Below, one piece after another: positions 47,940-56,963 of a stretch of DNA of 64,000 nt (positions are counted from its first letter, which is position 1; each line of letters begins with the position of its first letter). Origin of the DNA: Nitrospira defluvii (lineage in GTDB: Bacteria; Nitrospirota; Nitrospiria; Nitrospirales; Nitrospiraceae); contig FP929003.1 of assembly GCA_000196815.1 (NCBI GenBank), positions 806,001 through 870,000 of the forward strand, read 5' to 3'. The notes under the pieces are model-generated. The model saw nothing but the letters and a program-made list of their open reading frames with translations, had not been told where the DNA came from and did no database searches. The position numbers were made by a program, and so were the translations under genes.

Positions 47940-49754
47940 GTGAACAAGAGAAGTCACGATTCGGCTTGTATGATTCTGGGTATCAATGAAGGTATTGATG
48001 CGGCTGTTGTTTTGTGTCGCAATGGAAGAATCATTTTCGCTTTGCAGGAGGAGCGGCTAAACGGGCAGAAGGGTTACATCGGATTCCCCGTGCAGGCCGT
48101 CGCGTATTGTTCAAGAGCATTTTCCCTTCATGCTGGAAATGTCTCCCATGTGTGCTTCAGCAACCTCCATAGTCCTCCGAATGAAACTCGCGCTGACCTC
48201 CTTGGGTATTATGCCAGGAGTCTCAGTCCCTGGTATGAGGGACTTGCTGCGGGAGATGTCCGGGGGGTAACGAGATTGATCTCAAGCTGCATTCCGACCA
48301 GCGCGGAGTCTGCACTCACAAAATGGCGCTTGGAGCGTCGCAGTGTCGGTCAAAATAAAATCGTCGAGCACAAGCTGGCTAATCTCGGCCTGGACGGCGT
48401 ACCCATACAGCGGTATCACCATCACTCTAATCACGCGGCTTCGGCATATTATGGCCTTCGGAAAAACGGAGAGGCTCCGCACCTCGTTTTTACTTCTGAT
48501 GGAGGCGGAGACGATGCCTGTTCGCACGTGTATCTGGCTCAAGGCGAGAGCTTGCGGCTGATCGCCTCCACGCCTAGCGGGCATTCGCTGGGAAATCTGT
48601 ACGCCTGCACCACATATCTGATGGGTATGCGTCCGCATGAGCATGAGTACAAACTCATGGGACTTGCGCCTTATTGCAAGGTGGGACAGGCTGATGTGGT
48701 CAAGAAACGGTTTTCCACCTATCTGGATCTGGATCCTCGAAATCCACTGTGTTTTAAGCGAATGATTCCAGAACGGACATCGATGATTCTTCCTCGATTG
48801 GCAACGGATTTCAGTTGTGTCCGGTTCGACGCGCTCGCCGCCGGTTTGCAGGACTTCACGGAAGAGCTGTTGCTCCGTTGGATTTCCAGTGCCATCGAAC
48901 AGACCGGTGTGAAGAATATCCTTGTGGCGGGCGGTGTGTTTATGAACGTCAAGGCTAACAAGCGAATTGCAGAGTTTCCCGCAGTCGAGTTCTTCGAGGT
49001 CTTTCCTTCATGTGGCGATGAGACACTACCTTTTGGCGCTGTCTGGCAATGTCATGTTCAGAACGGCGGAATTTCAACTGAGATCAAGTTCGATGGAATG
49101 TGTCTCGGGCCAGAAGCGACCCTTGATGTCGCTGAGGCAAAAAGGCGATATGCCGAACGGGTGCAGATCGAGCATGTAGAGGACCCAGAGGCTAAAATCG
49201 CTGAATTACTTGCGGTCGGGCACGTTGTCGCCCGGTGCACGGGGCCCATGGAGTTTGGCGCGAGAGGGCTTGGCAATCGATCAATCCTGGCCGACCCCAG
49301 CCATCCGCAGGTTGTCGGCACTATCAACCGGCTTATCAAACGACGGGATTTCTGGATGCCGTTCGCACCGGCCATTCTAGAGGAAAAAGCGGATGACTAT
49401 GTACGGATTCCTGAGTCGTTACGACATGGGAAGTCTTTGTGCTCTATGATGCATGCCTTCGACACGACTGCGCGAAGGCAGGAGCTGATCGCCGGGGTGC
49501 ATCCTGCGGATGGGACGGCACGCGCACAGATTGTTCGGCAGCATGACAATCCTCGTTTCCACTCCTTGATTACGCACTTCGGCCGGCTGACTGGGCGATG
49601 GGCGATTCTTAATACCTCATTTAATCTTCACGGGTCGCCAATGGTGATGGGATTGTGTGATGCGATCGATGTCTTGTTGGCATCCGATCTTCAATATCTC
49701 GTCGCCGATCACTATCTGGTGACCAAGCGGACGATGACGCAGCGAGATAGCTAA
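47940..49754 (+). CDS. Carbamoyltransferase, NodU/CmcH family
   Basis: A 604-residue O-carbamoyltransferase. Such enzymes use carbamoyl phosphate and ATP to add a carbamoyl group to a sugar hydroxyl (NodU on Nod factors). N-terminal Kae1-like domain: ILGINEGIDAAVVLCRNGRI, QEERLNGQKGYIGFP, HHHSNHAASAYYGL and the metal/ATP region FTSDGGGDD; C-terminal domain: VARCTGPMEFGARGLGNRSI, FWMPFAPAILEE and WAILNTSFNLHGSPMV. GTG 47940 is used as start; ATG 47970 is also possible. It suggests a carbamoylated sugar in the surface polysaccharide. The following gene starts directly after the stop codon. Confidence 0.93.
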   Translation: MNKRSHDSACMILGINEGIDAAVVLCRNGRIIFALQEERLNGQKGYIGFPVQAVAYCSRAFSLHAGNVSHVCFSNLHSPPNETRADLLGYYARSLSPWYEGLAAGDVRGVTRLISSCIPTSAESALTKWRLERRSVGQNKIVEHKLANLGLDGVPIQRYHHHSNHAASAYYGLRKNGEAPHLVFTSDGGGDDACSHVYLAQGESLRLIASTPSGHSLGNLYACTTYLMGMRPHEHEYKLMGLAPYCKVGQADVVKKRFSTYLDLDPRNPLCFKRMIPERTSMILPRLATDFSCVRFDALAAGLQDFTEELLLRWISSAIEQTGVKNILVAGGVFMNVKANKRIAEFPAVEFFEVFPSCGDETLPFGAVWQCHVQNGGISTEIKFDGMCLGPEATLDVAEAKRRYAERVQIEHVEDPEAKIAELLAVGHVVARCTGPMEFGARGLGNRSILADPSHPQVVGTINRLIKRRDFWMPFAPAILEEKADDYVRIPESLRHGKSLCSMMHAFDTTARRQELIAGVHPADGTARAQIVRQHDNPRFHSLITHFGRLTGRWAILNTSFNLHGSPMVMGLCDAIDVLLASDLQYLVADHYLVTKRTMTQRDS

Positions 49755-49755
49755 G

Positions 49756-51171
49756 GTGGAATTTTACGTTCTTCTGACATCCGCCACTGGCGCAATTGTT
49801 CTTCTGGGATGGCTCGTGTGGAGCAGAGCCCACCATCTTTCGTTCCCGCTCGGTATCGGCCTGATCTATTACTGGTCTCTGTTCGGAGCCTGGTCCATTG
49901 TGCAAGACCGGCTCGGCGGCGAGAGTGGGAAACGGTACGACTATCTGGAAGCGAAATTGTTTCCGGTCATGCTCGACGACAACTACCTGATGACATTGTT
50001 GCTCTATGCGGCGTTCATCATTCTGATCGAGATCGCGCTGCTCCTGTTTTTGAAGCCAGGGCCTCTGCCGGATGACACCTGGCCGGCCCCGATCGATGTG
50101 TCCCATGGAGTCTTGCTGTGCCTGGCGGTGCTGTGTGGAATCGGCAGTTATGCGCTTATCCGAGAGCCCTTGGAAATGGCCGACAGCATGAACCTCTCCA
50201 CTTACATGGTGACGCGAGGAGGATTGGGGGAATTGCCGCCCTATTTCACCATCCATCAGTTGTTGAGCCGCGGAGCGCTGCTGTCAACCGCCATCGGGTT
50301 GAGCATTGTGAGCAGCGGCAGAGAGGCTCGTCTGTTCGTCGGTTCAGACGGATGGGCCGTACGGGCCGGATATCTGGCCGTTGCGGCCGGCCTCTTCTGG
50401 TTCGCGCTCATCCTGGGGAACAAGAATGAATTGTTGTTCGTCGGCATCGGAGGCGGCCTCCTATACCTCGCCAATGCACGGCGTCCTCGATTGGCTGCGT
50501 TGACGCTCACCGGTGCGGTCGGTTTTGTCGGGCTGTGGCTCGTCGACACGTTGCGCGGCTTGCCGCTGGCGGCGGTTGCGGGAGGCCTCCAGGATCTCGA
50601 GCCGGCTCATTGGTTGAACGCCGCACAGTTTGTCGCGTCAAGCAATGAAGCCTTCGCGGCTCATTTTTCCTTGTACGGGGCGCTGGCTCTCAACGTGCCG
50701 CTGACCTATGGAGAGAGTGTGCTCAGCATGCTCGCCTCGGTGATTCCACGATTTGCATGGCCGAACCGGCCGCCGGATATTTATCTGCACTATGCCGATA
50801 GTATCGGGGTGGCTGAAGGACAGGGCTTTACCATTCACCATGCGACAGGGTGGTATCTCAACTTCGGCGTGCTTGGCATTCTCGCCGGAGCGCTGCTGTG
50901 GGGGTGGGTGTGGGCCAGATGTTCTGTTGATGCCCATCCTGTCGGCCCACACCGATCGCGTTTTTGGATCTTGTGGGGACGCGTGCTGCCCTGGATGTTC
51001 GTGGCCAGTATCCCGATGCTAATTCGAGCTGGATTCGAAGGGTATAAGGCGCTTCTCGTCGAAGCCTTCTTGCTCCCCACGGTCATTCTGCTCCTGGCCT
51101 CGACCGACGGAACATTCTGCCGTGTGCTTCGTCTGAATCCCGACCGCCGGACGCCTCTGCTTGCGGAGTGA
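49756..51171 (+). CDS. Polytopic membrane protein, putative O-antigen/EPS polymerase (Wzy-like)
   Basis: A 471-residue protein with about 11-12 hydrophobic segments and few charged residues between them. It has no catalytic signature, which is usual for Wzy polymerases and O-antigen ligases; a sizeable external loop with NVPLTYGESVLSMLASVIPR and FAWPNRPPDIYLHY is present, comparable to the oligosaccharide repeat unit polymerase family. The GTG start overlaps the purine-rich end of the previous gene. Position between a carbamoyltransferase and a glycosyltransferase supports the role; the assignment rests on topology and context only. From here on, base composition returns to the G/C-rich background. 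Confidence 0.6.
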   Translation: MEFYVLLTSATGAIVLLGWLVWSRAHHLSFPLGIGLIYYWSLFGAWSIVQDRLGGESGKRYDYLEAKLFPVMLDDNYLMTLLLYAAFIILIEIALLLFLKPGPLPDDTWPAPIDVSHGVLLCLAVLCGIGSYALIREPLEMADSMNLSTYMVTRGGLGELPPYFTIHQLLSRGALLSTAIGLSIVSSGREARLFVGSDGWAVRAGYLAVAAGLFWFALILGNKNELLFVGIGGGLLYLANARRPRLAALTLTGAVGFVGLWLVDTLRGLPLAAVAGGLQDLEPAHWLNAAQFVASSNEAFAAHFSLYGALALNVPLTYGESVLSMLASVIPRFAWPNRPPDIYLHYADSIGVAEGQGFTIHHATGWYLNFGVLGILAGALLWGWVWARCSVDAHPVGPHRSRFWILWGRVLPWMFVASIPMLIRAGFEGYKALLVEAFLLPTVILLLASTDGTFCRVLRLNPDRRTPLLAE

Positions 51172-51181
51172 AAGGCTGCAG

Positions 51182-52228
51182 ATGAGTGATACATCGCAAC
51201 CTGCCGTGACCGTCCTGGTTCCCTGCCGCGATGAGGAACGGTTCATCGGCGCGTGCCTCGATTCGATCCTCAACAACGACTACCCAAAAGATCGTCTCGA
51301 GATCCTGGTTATCGACGGCATGAGTCAGGATGGGACGAGGGCAAGTGTCTCCCGCTACAGCGCGAATCATCCCTCAATACGACTCCTAGACAATCTCAAG
51401 CAGGATACTCCCCACGGGTTGAATTTGGGTATTGCAGCGGCAATCGGTGACATCATCGTGAGGATGGATGCACACAGCATGTATCCAAAGAACTACATTT
51501 CAAGGCTTGTGGCGTGGCTTTCAAAAACTGGAGCGGACAATGTCGGCGGCGTGTGCATGACCGTGCCCGCGAATGACAGTCCCGTGGCGCGCGCGATTGC
51601 CCGGGGTCTTTCGCACCCGTTCGGTGTGGGCACGTCGTATTTCCGGATCGGGACCTCCACGCCGCGATGGGTCGATACGGTGTTCGGAGGCTGTTACAGG
51701 AGAGACGTGTTTGCGCGAATCGGGTTGTTCGATGAGCAACTCATCAGAAATCAGGACGATGAATTCAATCACCGATTGATCGCTCGCGGGGGGCGGATTT
51801 TGTTGGTCCCGGACGTGGTCTCCTACTATTATCCCCGGTCGTCGCTCGCGCAGCTCTGGAGGATGTTTTATCAGTACGGGTACTTCAAACCGCTGGTCGC
51901 CTTGAAGCTCGGCAGGATCGGCACCGGACGGCAAGTGGTTCCTATGGTGTGCCTGGGGTTGCTCGTCGGCCTCTCCGTCGCCTCGATCGCTTCCCCCGTC
52001 GCCAGATTCATGCTCATGCTGCTCGTCGCCCTGTACCTGTCGGCAGATTTTGCCGTCTCGTTTGCGGTAGGATTGTCGAGCGGTCTTCGTTGCGCCGGCT
52101 GGCTGATGCTGGTGTTTCCGACCCTCCATGTCAGTTACGGCATGGGCTATATGCGCGGGATATTCGATTTTGTGATCCGTCGGAAGCGGCCCGACATCGC
52201 CACGAACGCGATCCCACTGTCCAGATGA
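51182..52228 (+). CDS. Glycosyltransferase family 2 with C-terminal membrane segments
   Basis: A 348-residue GT-A enzyme. ATG 51182 gives the typical start VTVLVPCRDEERFIGACLDS; it lies 8 bases after the stop of the putative polymerase. The catalytic domain shows ILVIDGMSQDGT, IVRMDAHSMYPKNYI (the DxD-like metal site), VDTVFGGCYRRDVF and NQDDEFNHRLIARGGR. Two or three transmembrane helices (about residues 250-330) anchor it. It resembles ExoA-type succinoglycan glycosyltransferases. Its stop codon overlaps the start of the methyltransferase gene (ATGA). Confidence 0.88.
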   Translation: MSDTSQPAVTVLVPCRDEERFIGACLDSILNNDYPKDRLEILVIDGMSQDGTRASVSRYSANHPSIRLLDNLKQDTPHGLNLGIAAAIGDIIVRMDAHSMYPKNYISRLVAWLSKTGADNVGGVCMTVPANDSPVARAIARGLSHPFGVGTSYFRIGTSTPRWVDTVFGGCYRRDVFARIGLFDEQLIRNQDDEFNHRLIARGGRILLVPDVVSYYYPRSSLAQLWRMFYQYGYFKPLVALKLGRIGTGRQVVPMVCLGLLVGLSVASIASPVARFMLMLLVALYLSADFAVSFAVGLSSGLRCAGWLMLVFPTLHVSYGMGYMRGIFDFVIRRKRPDIATNAIPLSR

Positions 52229-52983
52229 TGCCTGTGGAACTCTCACGGAAGAAATGTACGACCGATGCCGCGGATCTCGAACGGGAAGCGGCTCGGATTC
52301 GTGACGCCTATGCGCGCCGCACGACCGGCTCGTGTGCCGGACTGTATTCCTTCTTCAATCGCGGCAACCTGTTCCTGCTTCAGGAGCGGGAGCGCCGTGT
52401 CCTGTCCGTCCTGGAACGGGCCGGTTGGTCGTCGCTTCAGGCCGTTCGCATTCTTGACGTGGGGTGTGGCGCAGGGTTCTGGATTCGAGATCTCATTCGT
52501 TGGGGTGCCGATCCACGACACATCACCGGCGTGGACCTTCTGGAACAACGTGTTGAGGAAGCCCGATGCCTGAGTCCGGAGGGGGTGACCATCCATTGTC
52601 GGAACGCGGCCGCACTCGAGTTTCCCGATGAAAGCTTCGACCTCATCATCCAGTCGACGGTGTTTACGTCCATTCTGAACCGGGACGTACAACAACGGCT
52701 CGCCCGTGAAATGGTGCGCGTACTGAGGCCGAATGGGTTGATCCTGTGGTATGACTTTCACATGAATAATCCCCGCAATCCCGATGTTCGCGGGGTCACG
52801 GCGCGCGAGATCCACCGGCTGTTTGGGGACTGTACCATCGAGCTGAGCCGCATAACTCTCGCCCCACCGGTCACGCGGATGCTGGCACCGCTTTCCTGGT
52901 TTGCCTGTCAGCTGTTGAGCGCAGTGCCGTGGCTATGCACCCATTATCTCGGAACCATTCGAAAGTCAGCGCGCTATGAGTGA
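52225..52983 (+). CDS. Class I SAM-dependent methyltransferase
   Basis: A 252-residue methyltransferase. The ATG at 52225 overlaps the stop of the glycosyltransferase gene. The SAM-binding motif I is ILDVGCGAGFW (about residue 75), followed by ITGVDLLEQRVEEAR (motif II acidic residue), FDLIIQSTVFTSIL and VLRPNGLILWYDFHMNNPRN. It likely adds a methyl group to a sugar of the surface glycan or to a lipid-linked intermediate. It overlaps the aminotransferase gene by 8 bases, indicating translational coupling. Confidence 0.87.
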   Translation: MMPVELSRKKCTTDAADLEREAARIRDAYARRTTGSCAGLYSFFNRGNLFLLQERERRVLSVLERAGWSSLQAVRILDVGCGAGFWIRDLIRWGADPRHITGVDLLEQRVEEARCLSPEGVTIHCRNAAALEFPDESFDLIIQSTVFTSILNRDVQQRLAREMVRVLRPNGLILWYDFHMNNPRNPDVRGVTAREIHRLFGDCTIELSRITLAPPVTRMLAPLSWFACQLLSAVPWLCTHYLGTIRKSARYE

Positions 52984-54136
52984 ACACGCGGTTCCGTTTC
53001 ATCTTCCGGAGATCGGCGAAGAGGAAATTCGCGCGGTCACTGAGACGCTGCGCTCCGGCTGGTTGACGACGGGGCAGCGGACGAAGCAATTCGAGCAGGA
53101 GTTTGCACAGGCCGTGCACGCAACGCATGCGGTGGCCACGAATTCCGGCACGGCTGCGCTGCACCTGGCCCTGGAAGCGGTCGGAGTCAAAGAAGGCGAT
53201 GAAGTCATTCTGCCGACCATGACGTTTGCCGCCACGGCTGAAGTGGTGTCGTATCTCAGAGCAAAACCGGTTCTGGTGGACAGTGAACCTGACACCTTGA
53301 ACCTCGATCCCGACGCGGTGAAGCAGGCCATTACCCCGCGGACCAAGGTGATCATGCCCGTTCACTTTGCCGGGCATCCCTGCGCGATGGATCGGCTGTT
53401 GTCATTGGCGACGGAGTACGAGTTGAAGGTGGTCGAAGATGCCGCGCATGCGCTGCCGGCGGCAGATCACGGTCGGATGGTCGGCGCGATCGGTGACATC
53501 ACCTGCTTCTCTTTCTACGCGACCAAGTCCATTACGACCGGGGAAGGCGGGATGGCCACCACCCACCATGCCCACTACGCCGAGCGCATGCGGAGCATGA
53601 GTCTGCATGGGATTACGAAGGATGCGTGGAGCCGCTACGCGGGGACCGGATCCTGGTATTACGAGATTCGCGAGCCTGGATTCAAATACAACCTGACCGA
53701 TATCGCGGCGTCGATCGGCATCGAACAGCTCAGGAAATCTCGCCGGTTCTGGACGGCGCGCGCTCGAATCGCCGCGGCCTATCACGATGCGTTCAACGAA
53801 CTGCCGGAGATTCAGCGACCTCTGTGCCGTCCCGGCTATGAACATGCCTGGCATTTGTATGTGATTCAATTGAATCCCGAACGTCTTCGTATTACCCGGG
53901 ATGATTTTATCGAGGCCTTGAAGAAGGAACAGATCGGAACGTCCGTACATTTTATGCCCCTGCACATGCATCCGTATTATCGGGAGCGGTACGGATACCA
54001 TCGCGATGATTTCCCGCATGCCTGCGCAGCTTTCGAACGCAGCATCTCTCTGCCGATTTACTCGCGCATGAGCGAGGCCGATATCCGGCACGTCATCGAT
54101 GTGGTTCGATCACTGATTACGCAGTATCGGCGGTGA
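52976..54136 (+). CDS. DegT/DnrJ/EryC1/StrS-family sugar aminotransferase
   Basis: A 386-residue PLP enzyme that aminates an NDP-keto-sugar. Motifs: LRSGWLTTGQRTKQFEQEFA at the N terminus, TNSGTAALHLALEAVGVKEG, and PLP lysine 184 in CFSFYATKSITTGEGGM, with EDAAHALPA carrying the cofactor-binding acidic residue. It resembles PglE/WecE-type enzymes making 4-amino-4,6-dideoxy sugars. The 4-keto substrate would come from the CapD/PglF-type dehydratase encoded further down, and the downstream sugar transferase is PglC-like, so a PglF-PglE-PglC set for a diNAcBac-like sugar is conceivable, though no PglD acetyltransferase is seen. Confidence 0.92.
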   Translation: MSEHAVPFHLPEIGEEEIRAVTETLRSGWLTTGQRTKQFEQEFAQAVHATHAVATNSGTAALHLALEAVGVKEGDEVILPTMTFAATAEVVSYLRAKPVLVDSEPDTLNLDPDAVKQAITPRTKVIMPVHFAGHPCAMDRLLSLATEYELKVVEDAAHALPAADHGRMVGAIGDITCFSFYATKSITTGEGGMATTHHAHYAERMRSMSLHGITKDAWSRYAGTGSWYYEIREPGFKYNLTDIAASIGIEQLRKSRRFWTARARIAAAYHDAFNELPEIQRPLCRPGYEHAWHLYVIQLNPERLRITRDDFIEALKKEQIGTSVHFMPLHMHPYYRERYGYHRDDFPHACAAFERSISLPIYSRMSEADIRHVIDVVRSLITQYRR

Positions 54137-54735
54137 TCAAACGGTTGGTCGATATCGCGGGCGCGAGTCTCGGCCTGTTGCTGTTCAGTCCGCTCTTTCT
54201 GATCCTCGCCGCGCTGGTCAAGCTCGACTCCTCCGGCCCGGTGTTGTTCCGGCAGGAGCGGATCGGCCGGGGATTCACCCCGTTCCTCATCTATAAATTC
54301 AGAACCATGGCGGCCGATCGGGCGAACGAGGGGTTGTGCATCACCAGTCGTAATGATGCACGCATCACCCGCGTCGGGCGATGGTTGCGTGCGACGAAGC
54401 TTGACGAGCTCCCGCAACTCCTCAATGTGCTGATCGGAGACATGAGTCTGGTGGGCCCTCGGCCGGAGGTTCGGCGCTACGTCGAACTCTTTCGATCCGA
54501 GTATGAACAGCTGCTCTCGATTCGGCCCGGCATGACCGACCTGGCGTCACTGAAGTATCACGATGAAGGGGATGTGCTGGCTCAGGTTGAAGACCCCGAA
54601 GCCGAATATGTGACCCGTATTTTGCCGGACAAGATTGAACTGGGGAACCTGTATCTCCGACGAGCCTCTCTACTCTTCGACCTCTCCCTGATCCTGAAAA
54701 CAGTGCTGAGGCTCGTCCGGCCAGCCAAGAAGTAA
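54133..54735 (+). CDS. Priming sugar-phosphate transferase (PglC/WbaP-core type)
   Basis: A 200-residue polyprenyl-phosphate sugar-1-phosphate transferase. It loads the first sugar phosphate on undecaprenyl phosphate at the inner membrane. It has one N-terminal hydrophobic re-entrant helix (about 8-30), then [39 protein letters not shown] and the signature [13 protein letters not shown]. It is the minimal monotopic form without the N-terminal four-helix extension. The GTG start overlaps the aminotransferase stop (GTGA). The preceding aminotransferase suggests the first sugar is an amino sugar. Confidence 0.93.
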   Translation: MIKRLVDIAGASLGLLLFSPLFLILAALVKLDSSGPVLFRQERIGRGFTPFLIYKFRTMAADRANEGLCITSRNDARITRVGRWLRATKLDELPQLLNVLIGDMSLVGPRPEVRRYVELFRSEYEQLLSIRPGMTDLASLKYHDEGDVLAQVEDPEAEYVTRILPDKIELGNLYLRRASLLFDLSLILKTVLRLVRPAKK

Positions 54736-54871
54736 TTCTCCTGCGATCCTCGGCGTCTGAATTCCCTCCGAGGGCCCCTGCCGGCAGTTCGCCTCCGCAT
54801 GCCTGGGATTTATCCTAGGGCTGGATTCGGCGATTGGAGACGGGGTATGTTCGTGAGTATGGCTTGAGGCA

Positions 54872-56878
54872 ATGGCCCTCAGGAGATCTTCTTGTCCGGA
54901 CCGAGTCATGCCGATCCTGTTTCCCACAGTCTTCTCCGCGGTTCAGCGGCGCCTACTGCTGTTTATCGGCCACTTGGGATTGGCTGCGCTTTCGAACTGG
55001 GTGGCGTTTCTGCTTCGCTTCGATGGAAACATTCCTGCGCAGGAATGGGACCTGCTCGTGGCGATGTTGCCGCTGCTGCTGACGATCAGGGCGTTCACCT
55101 TCTACCCCTTTCGGCTCTATGACGGCATCTGGCGATACACCGGTCTGTGGGACCTCCGCAATCTTGCGTTGAGTATCGCCGTCAGCTCGTTGGCCTTTGC
55201 CGGGGTGGTGCGATTCGGGCTGGGTACGCGAGCCTATCCATCTTCCATCTTTGTCATCGACGCCTTGCTGCTGTGGTGCCTGCTGGCCGGGTTGCGGGTG
55301 GTTCCCCGGTTGATTCGGGAAGCAGGTTGGTTTCGGACCGACCGGAAGCGGGTGTTGATCGTCGGCGCCGGGGACGCCGGGGCCATGATTGTGCGGGAAA
55401 TGCGCAACAATCCTTCCTGCGGCTACCGTCCCATCGGGTTTGTGGACGACAATCCGGCGAAAGTCGGGCACCGCATTCATGGGGTGAGAGTCCTGGGAAA
55501 CCGGGATTGCCTGTCCCGCATCATCGCTCGACAGGCTCCCGACGTGGTGCTCGTCGCAATGCCGAGTGCCAAGCCTGCCGCGATTCGGGCGGTGGTGAAG
55601 GCGTTGGAACCGTTCCATCTCCCCATTCAAACCCTGCCGAACTTGCGGGATCTGTTGCAGTGCCGGGTGGAGGTGAGCCAGATTCGGAATCTGTCCATCG
55701 AAGACCTGTTGGAACGGGTTCCGGTCGATCTTGATCCTGAACCGCTTCGCGCGTTGGTGCAGGGGGAGCGGGTGTTGGTGACCGGAGCCGGAGGGTCGAT
55801 CGGCGCGGAATTGTGCCGGCAGGTCGCCGGTCTGGCTCCTGCGTCCCTGGTGTTGCTGGATCGCTCTGAGAACGGGTTGTTTGCGGTGGCGAACGAGTTG
55901 GCGGCGGCCGGTAAGACGTTCGTCGCGCCGGTGATCGGCGACGTCACCGAGGTCGGCCAGATGAACCGGTTGTTTGCCGAGTATCGCCCGACGCTGGTGT
56001 TTCATGCCGCCGCGCATAAGCATGTGCCGCTTATGGAGGGAAATCCCTGCGAGGCCGTCTTGAACAATGTCGGCGGGACCAGGGTGGTCGCGGAGGCCGC
56101 CCATCGGCATGAAGTCGACCGTTTCATCCTGATCTCCACGGACAAGGCGGTGAATCCGGTCAGTGTGATGGGCGCAAGCAAGGGAGTTGCGGAGCTGCTT
56201 GTGCAGAGGCTGGCCCGAACGTCCCGGACCCTGTTTGCCACCGTGCGATTCGGGAATGTGTTGGGCAGCAACGGCAGCGTGGTCCCGCTGTTTCTGGAGC
56301 AGATCAAGGCGGGCGGACCCGTGACGATCACGGACCCGAACATGCGCCGCTATTTCATGCTGACGACGGAGGCCGTGCATCTGGTGCTCCAGGCGGCGCG
56401 GTTGGCCAGGGGAGGGGAACTGTTCGTGTTGGAGATGGGCGAGCAGATCAGCGTGCTCGAGATGGCGCGCAACCTGATTCGTCTCTCCGGATTGGTCCCC
56501 GACCAAGACATTCCCTTGACCTATCTTGGTTGCAGGCCGGGCGAGAAACTGACGGAGGAACTGGTCGCCGGTCACGAAACGGTGGAGTCGACTGCGGTTC
56601 AGAAAGTTCTCTGCATCCGGCCCGACCCTGCGCGCAATTTCGCTCAGTTGTCCGGGCTCGTGGCCAGACTGGAGGAGTCTGCTGCGGAGGGCAATGTGTC
56701 GAAGGTGCTGGCCCTCCTCTGCGCCATCCTTCCCACCTATTGCCCCGCCGGCACATCGTTGATTCAGGAGCGGGGAGGCGAGACTGATGCTCTCCTGCCC
56801 GAAGACCCTGCGCAGTCCCCAGCCGGCATAGAAACGGTCGCCGGCCTTGCGCCGACCGCTCCGCACAGGCGGAAATGA
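54872..56878 (+). CDS. CapD/PglF-type polysaccharide biosynthesis protein (UDP-sugar 4,6-dehydratase)
   Basis: A 668-residue membrane protein. Four N-terminal transmembrane helices (about residues 20-130) precede a CoA-binding-like Rossmann domain (VLIVGAGDAGAMIVREMRNN) and a C-terminal SDR-type dehydratase with VTGAGGSIGAELCRQVAG, FHAAAHKHVPLMEGNP, ILISTDKAVNPVSVMGASKG and RFGNVLGSNGSVVPLF. Members remove water from UDP-GlcNAc to give 4-keto-6-deoxy sugars. The start is uncertain; ATG 54908 gives a cleaner N terminus. The C-terminal 60 residues are low-complexity. It probably feeds the sugar aminotransferase encoded upstream. Confidence 0.92.
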   Translation: MALRRSSCPDRVMPILFPTVFSAVQRRLLLFIGHLGLAALSNWVAFLLRFDGNIPAQEWDLLVAMLPLLLTIRAFTFYPFRLYDGIWRYTGLWDLRNLALSIAVSSLAFAGVVRFGLGTRAYPSSIFVIDALLLWCLLAGLRVVPRLIREAGWFRTDRKRVLIVGAGDAGAMIVREMRNNPSCGYRPIGFVDDNPAKVGHRIHGVRVLGNRDCLSRIIARQAPDVVLVAMPSAKPAAIRAVVKALEPFHLPIQTLPNLRDLLQCRVEVSQIRNLSIEDLLERVPVDLDPEPLRALVQGERVLVTGAGGSIGAELCRQVAGLAPASLVLLDRSENGLFAVANELAAAGKTFVAPVIGDVTEVGQMNRLFAEYRPTLVFHAAAHKHVPLMEGNPCEAVLNNVGGTRVVAEAAHRHEVDRFILISTDKAVNPVSVMGASKGVAELLVQRLARTSRTLFATVRFGNVLGSNGSVVPLFLEQIKAGGPVTITDPNMRRYFMLTTEAVHLVLQAARLARGGELFVLEMGEQISVLEMARNLIRLSGLVPDQDIPLTYLGCRPGEKLTEELVAGHETVESTAVQKVLCIRPDPARNFAQLSGLVARLEESAAEGNVSKVLALLCAILPTYCPAGTSLIQERGGETDALLPEDPAQSPAGIETVAGLAPTAPHRRK

Positions 56879-56963
56879 TGCGTCGCCGCTGTTCTCTGCC
56901 GGAGATTCCGGCCGCACGGCTCATTCCCACACTCTCTCGTTCCGCTCCGGTCCGGCCTGCCTT

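Noticed and set aside
54953-56917. 654-codon open frame antisense to the CapD-type gene
   Set aside because: A shadow frame; the plus-strand product has all dehydratase motifs.
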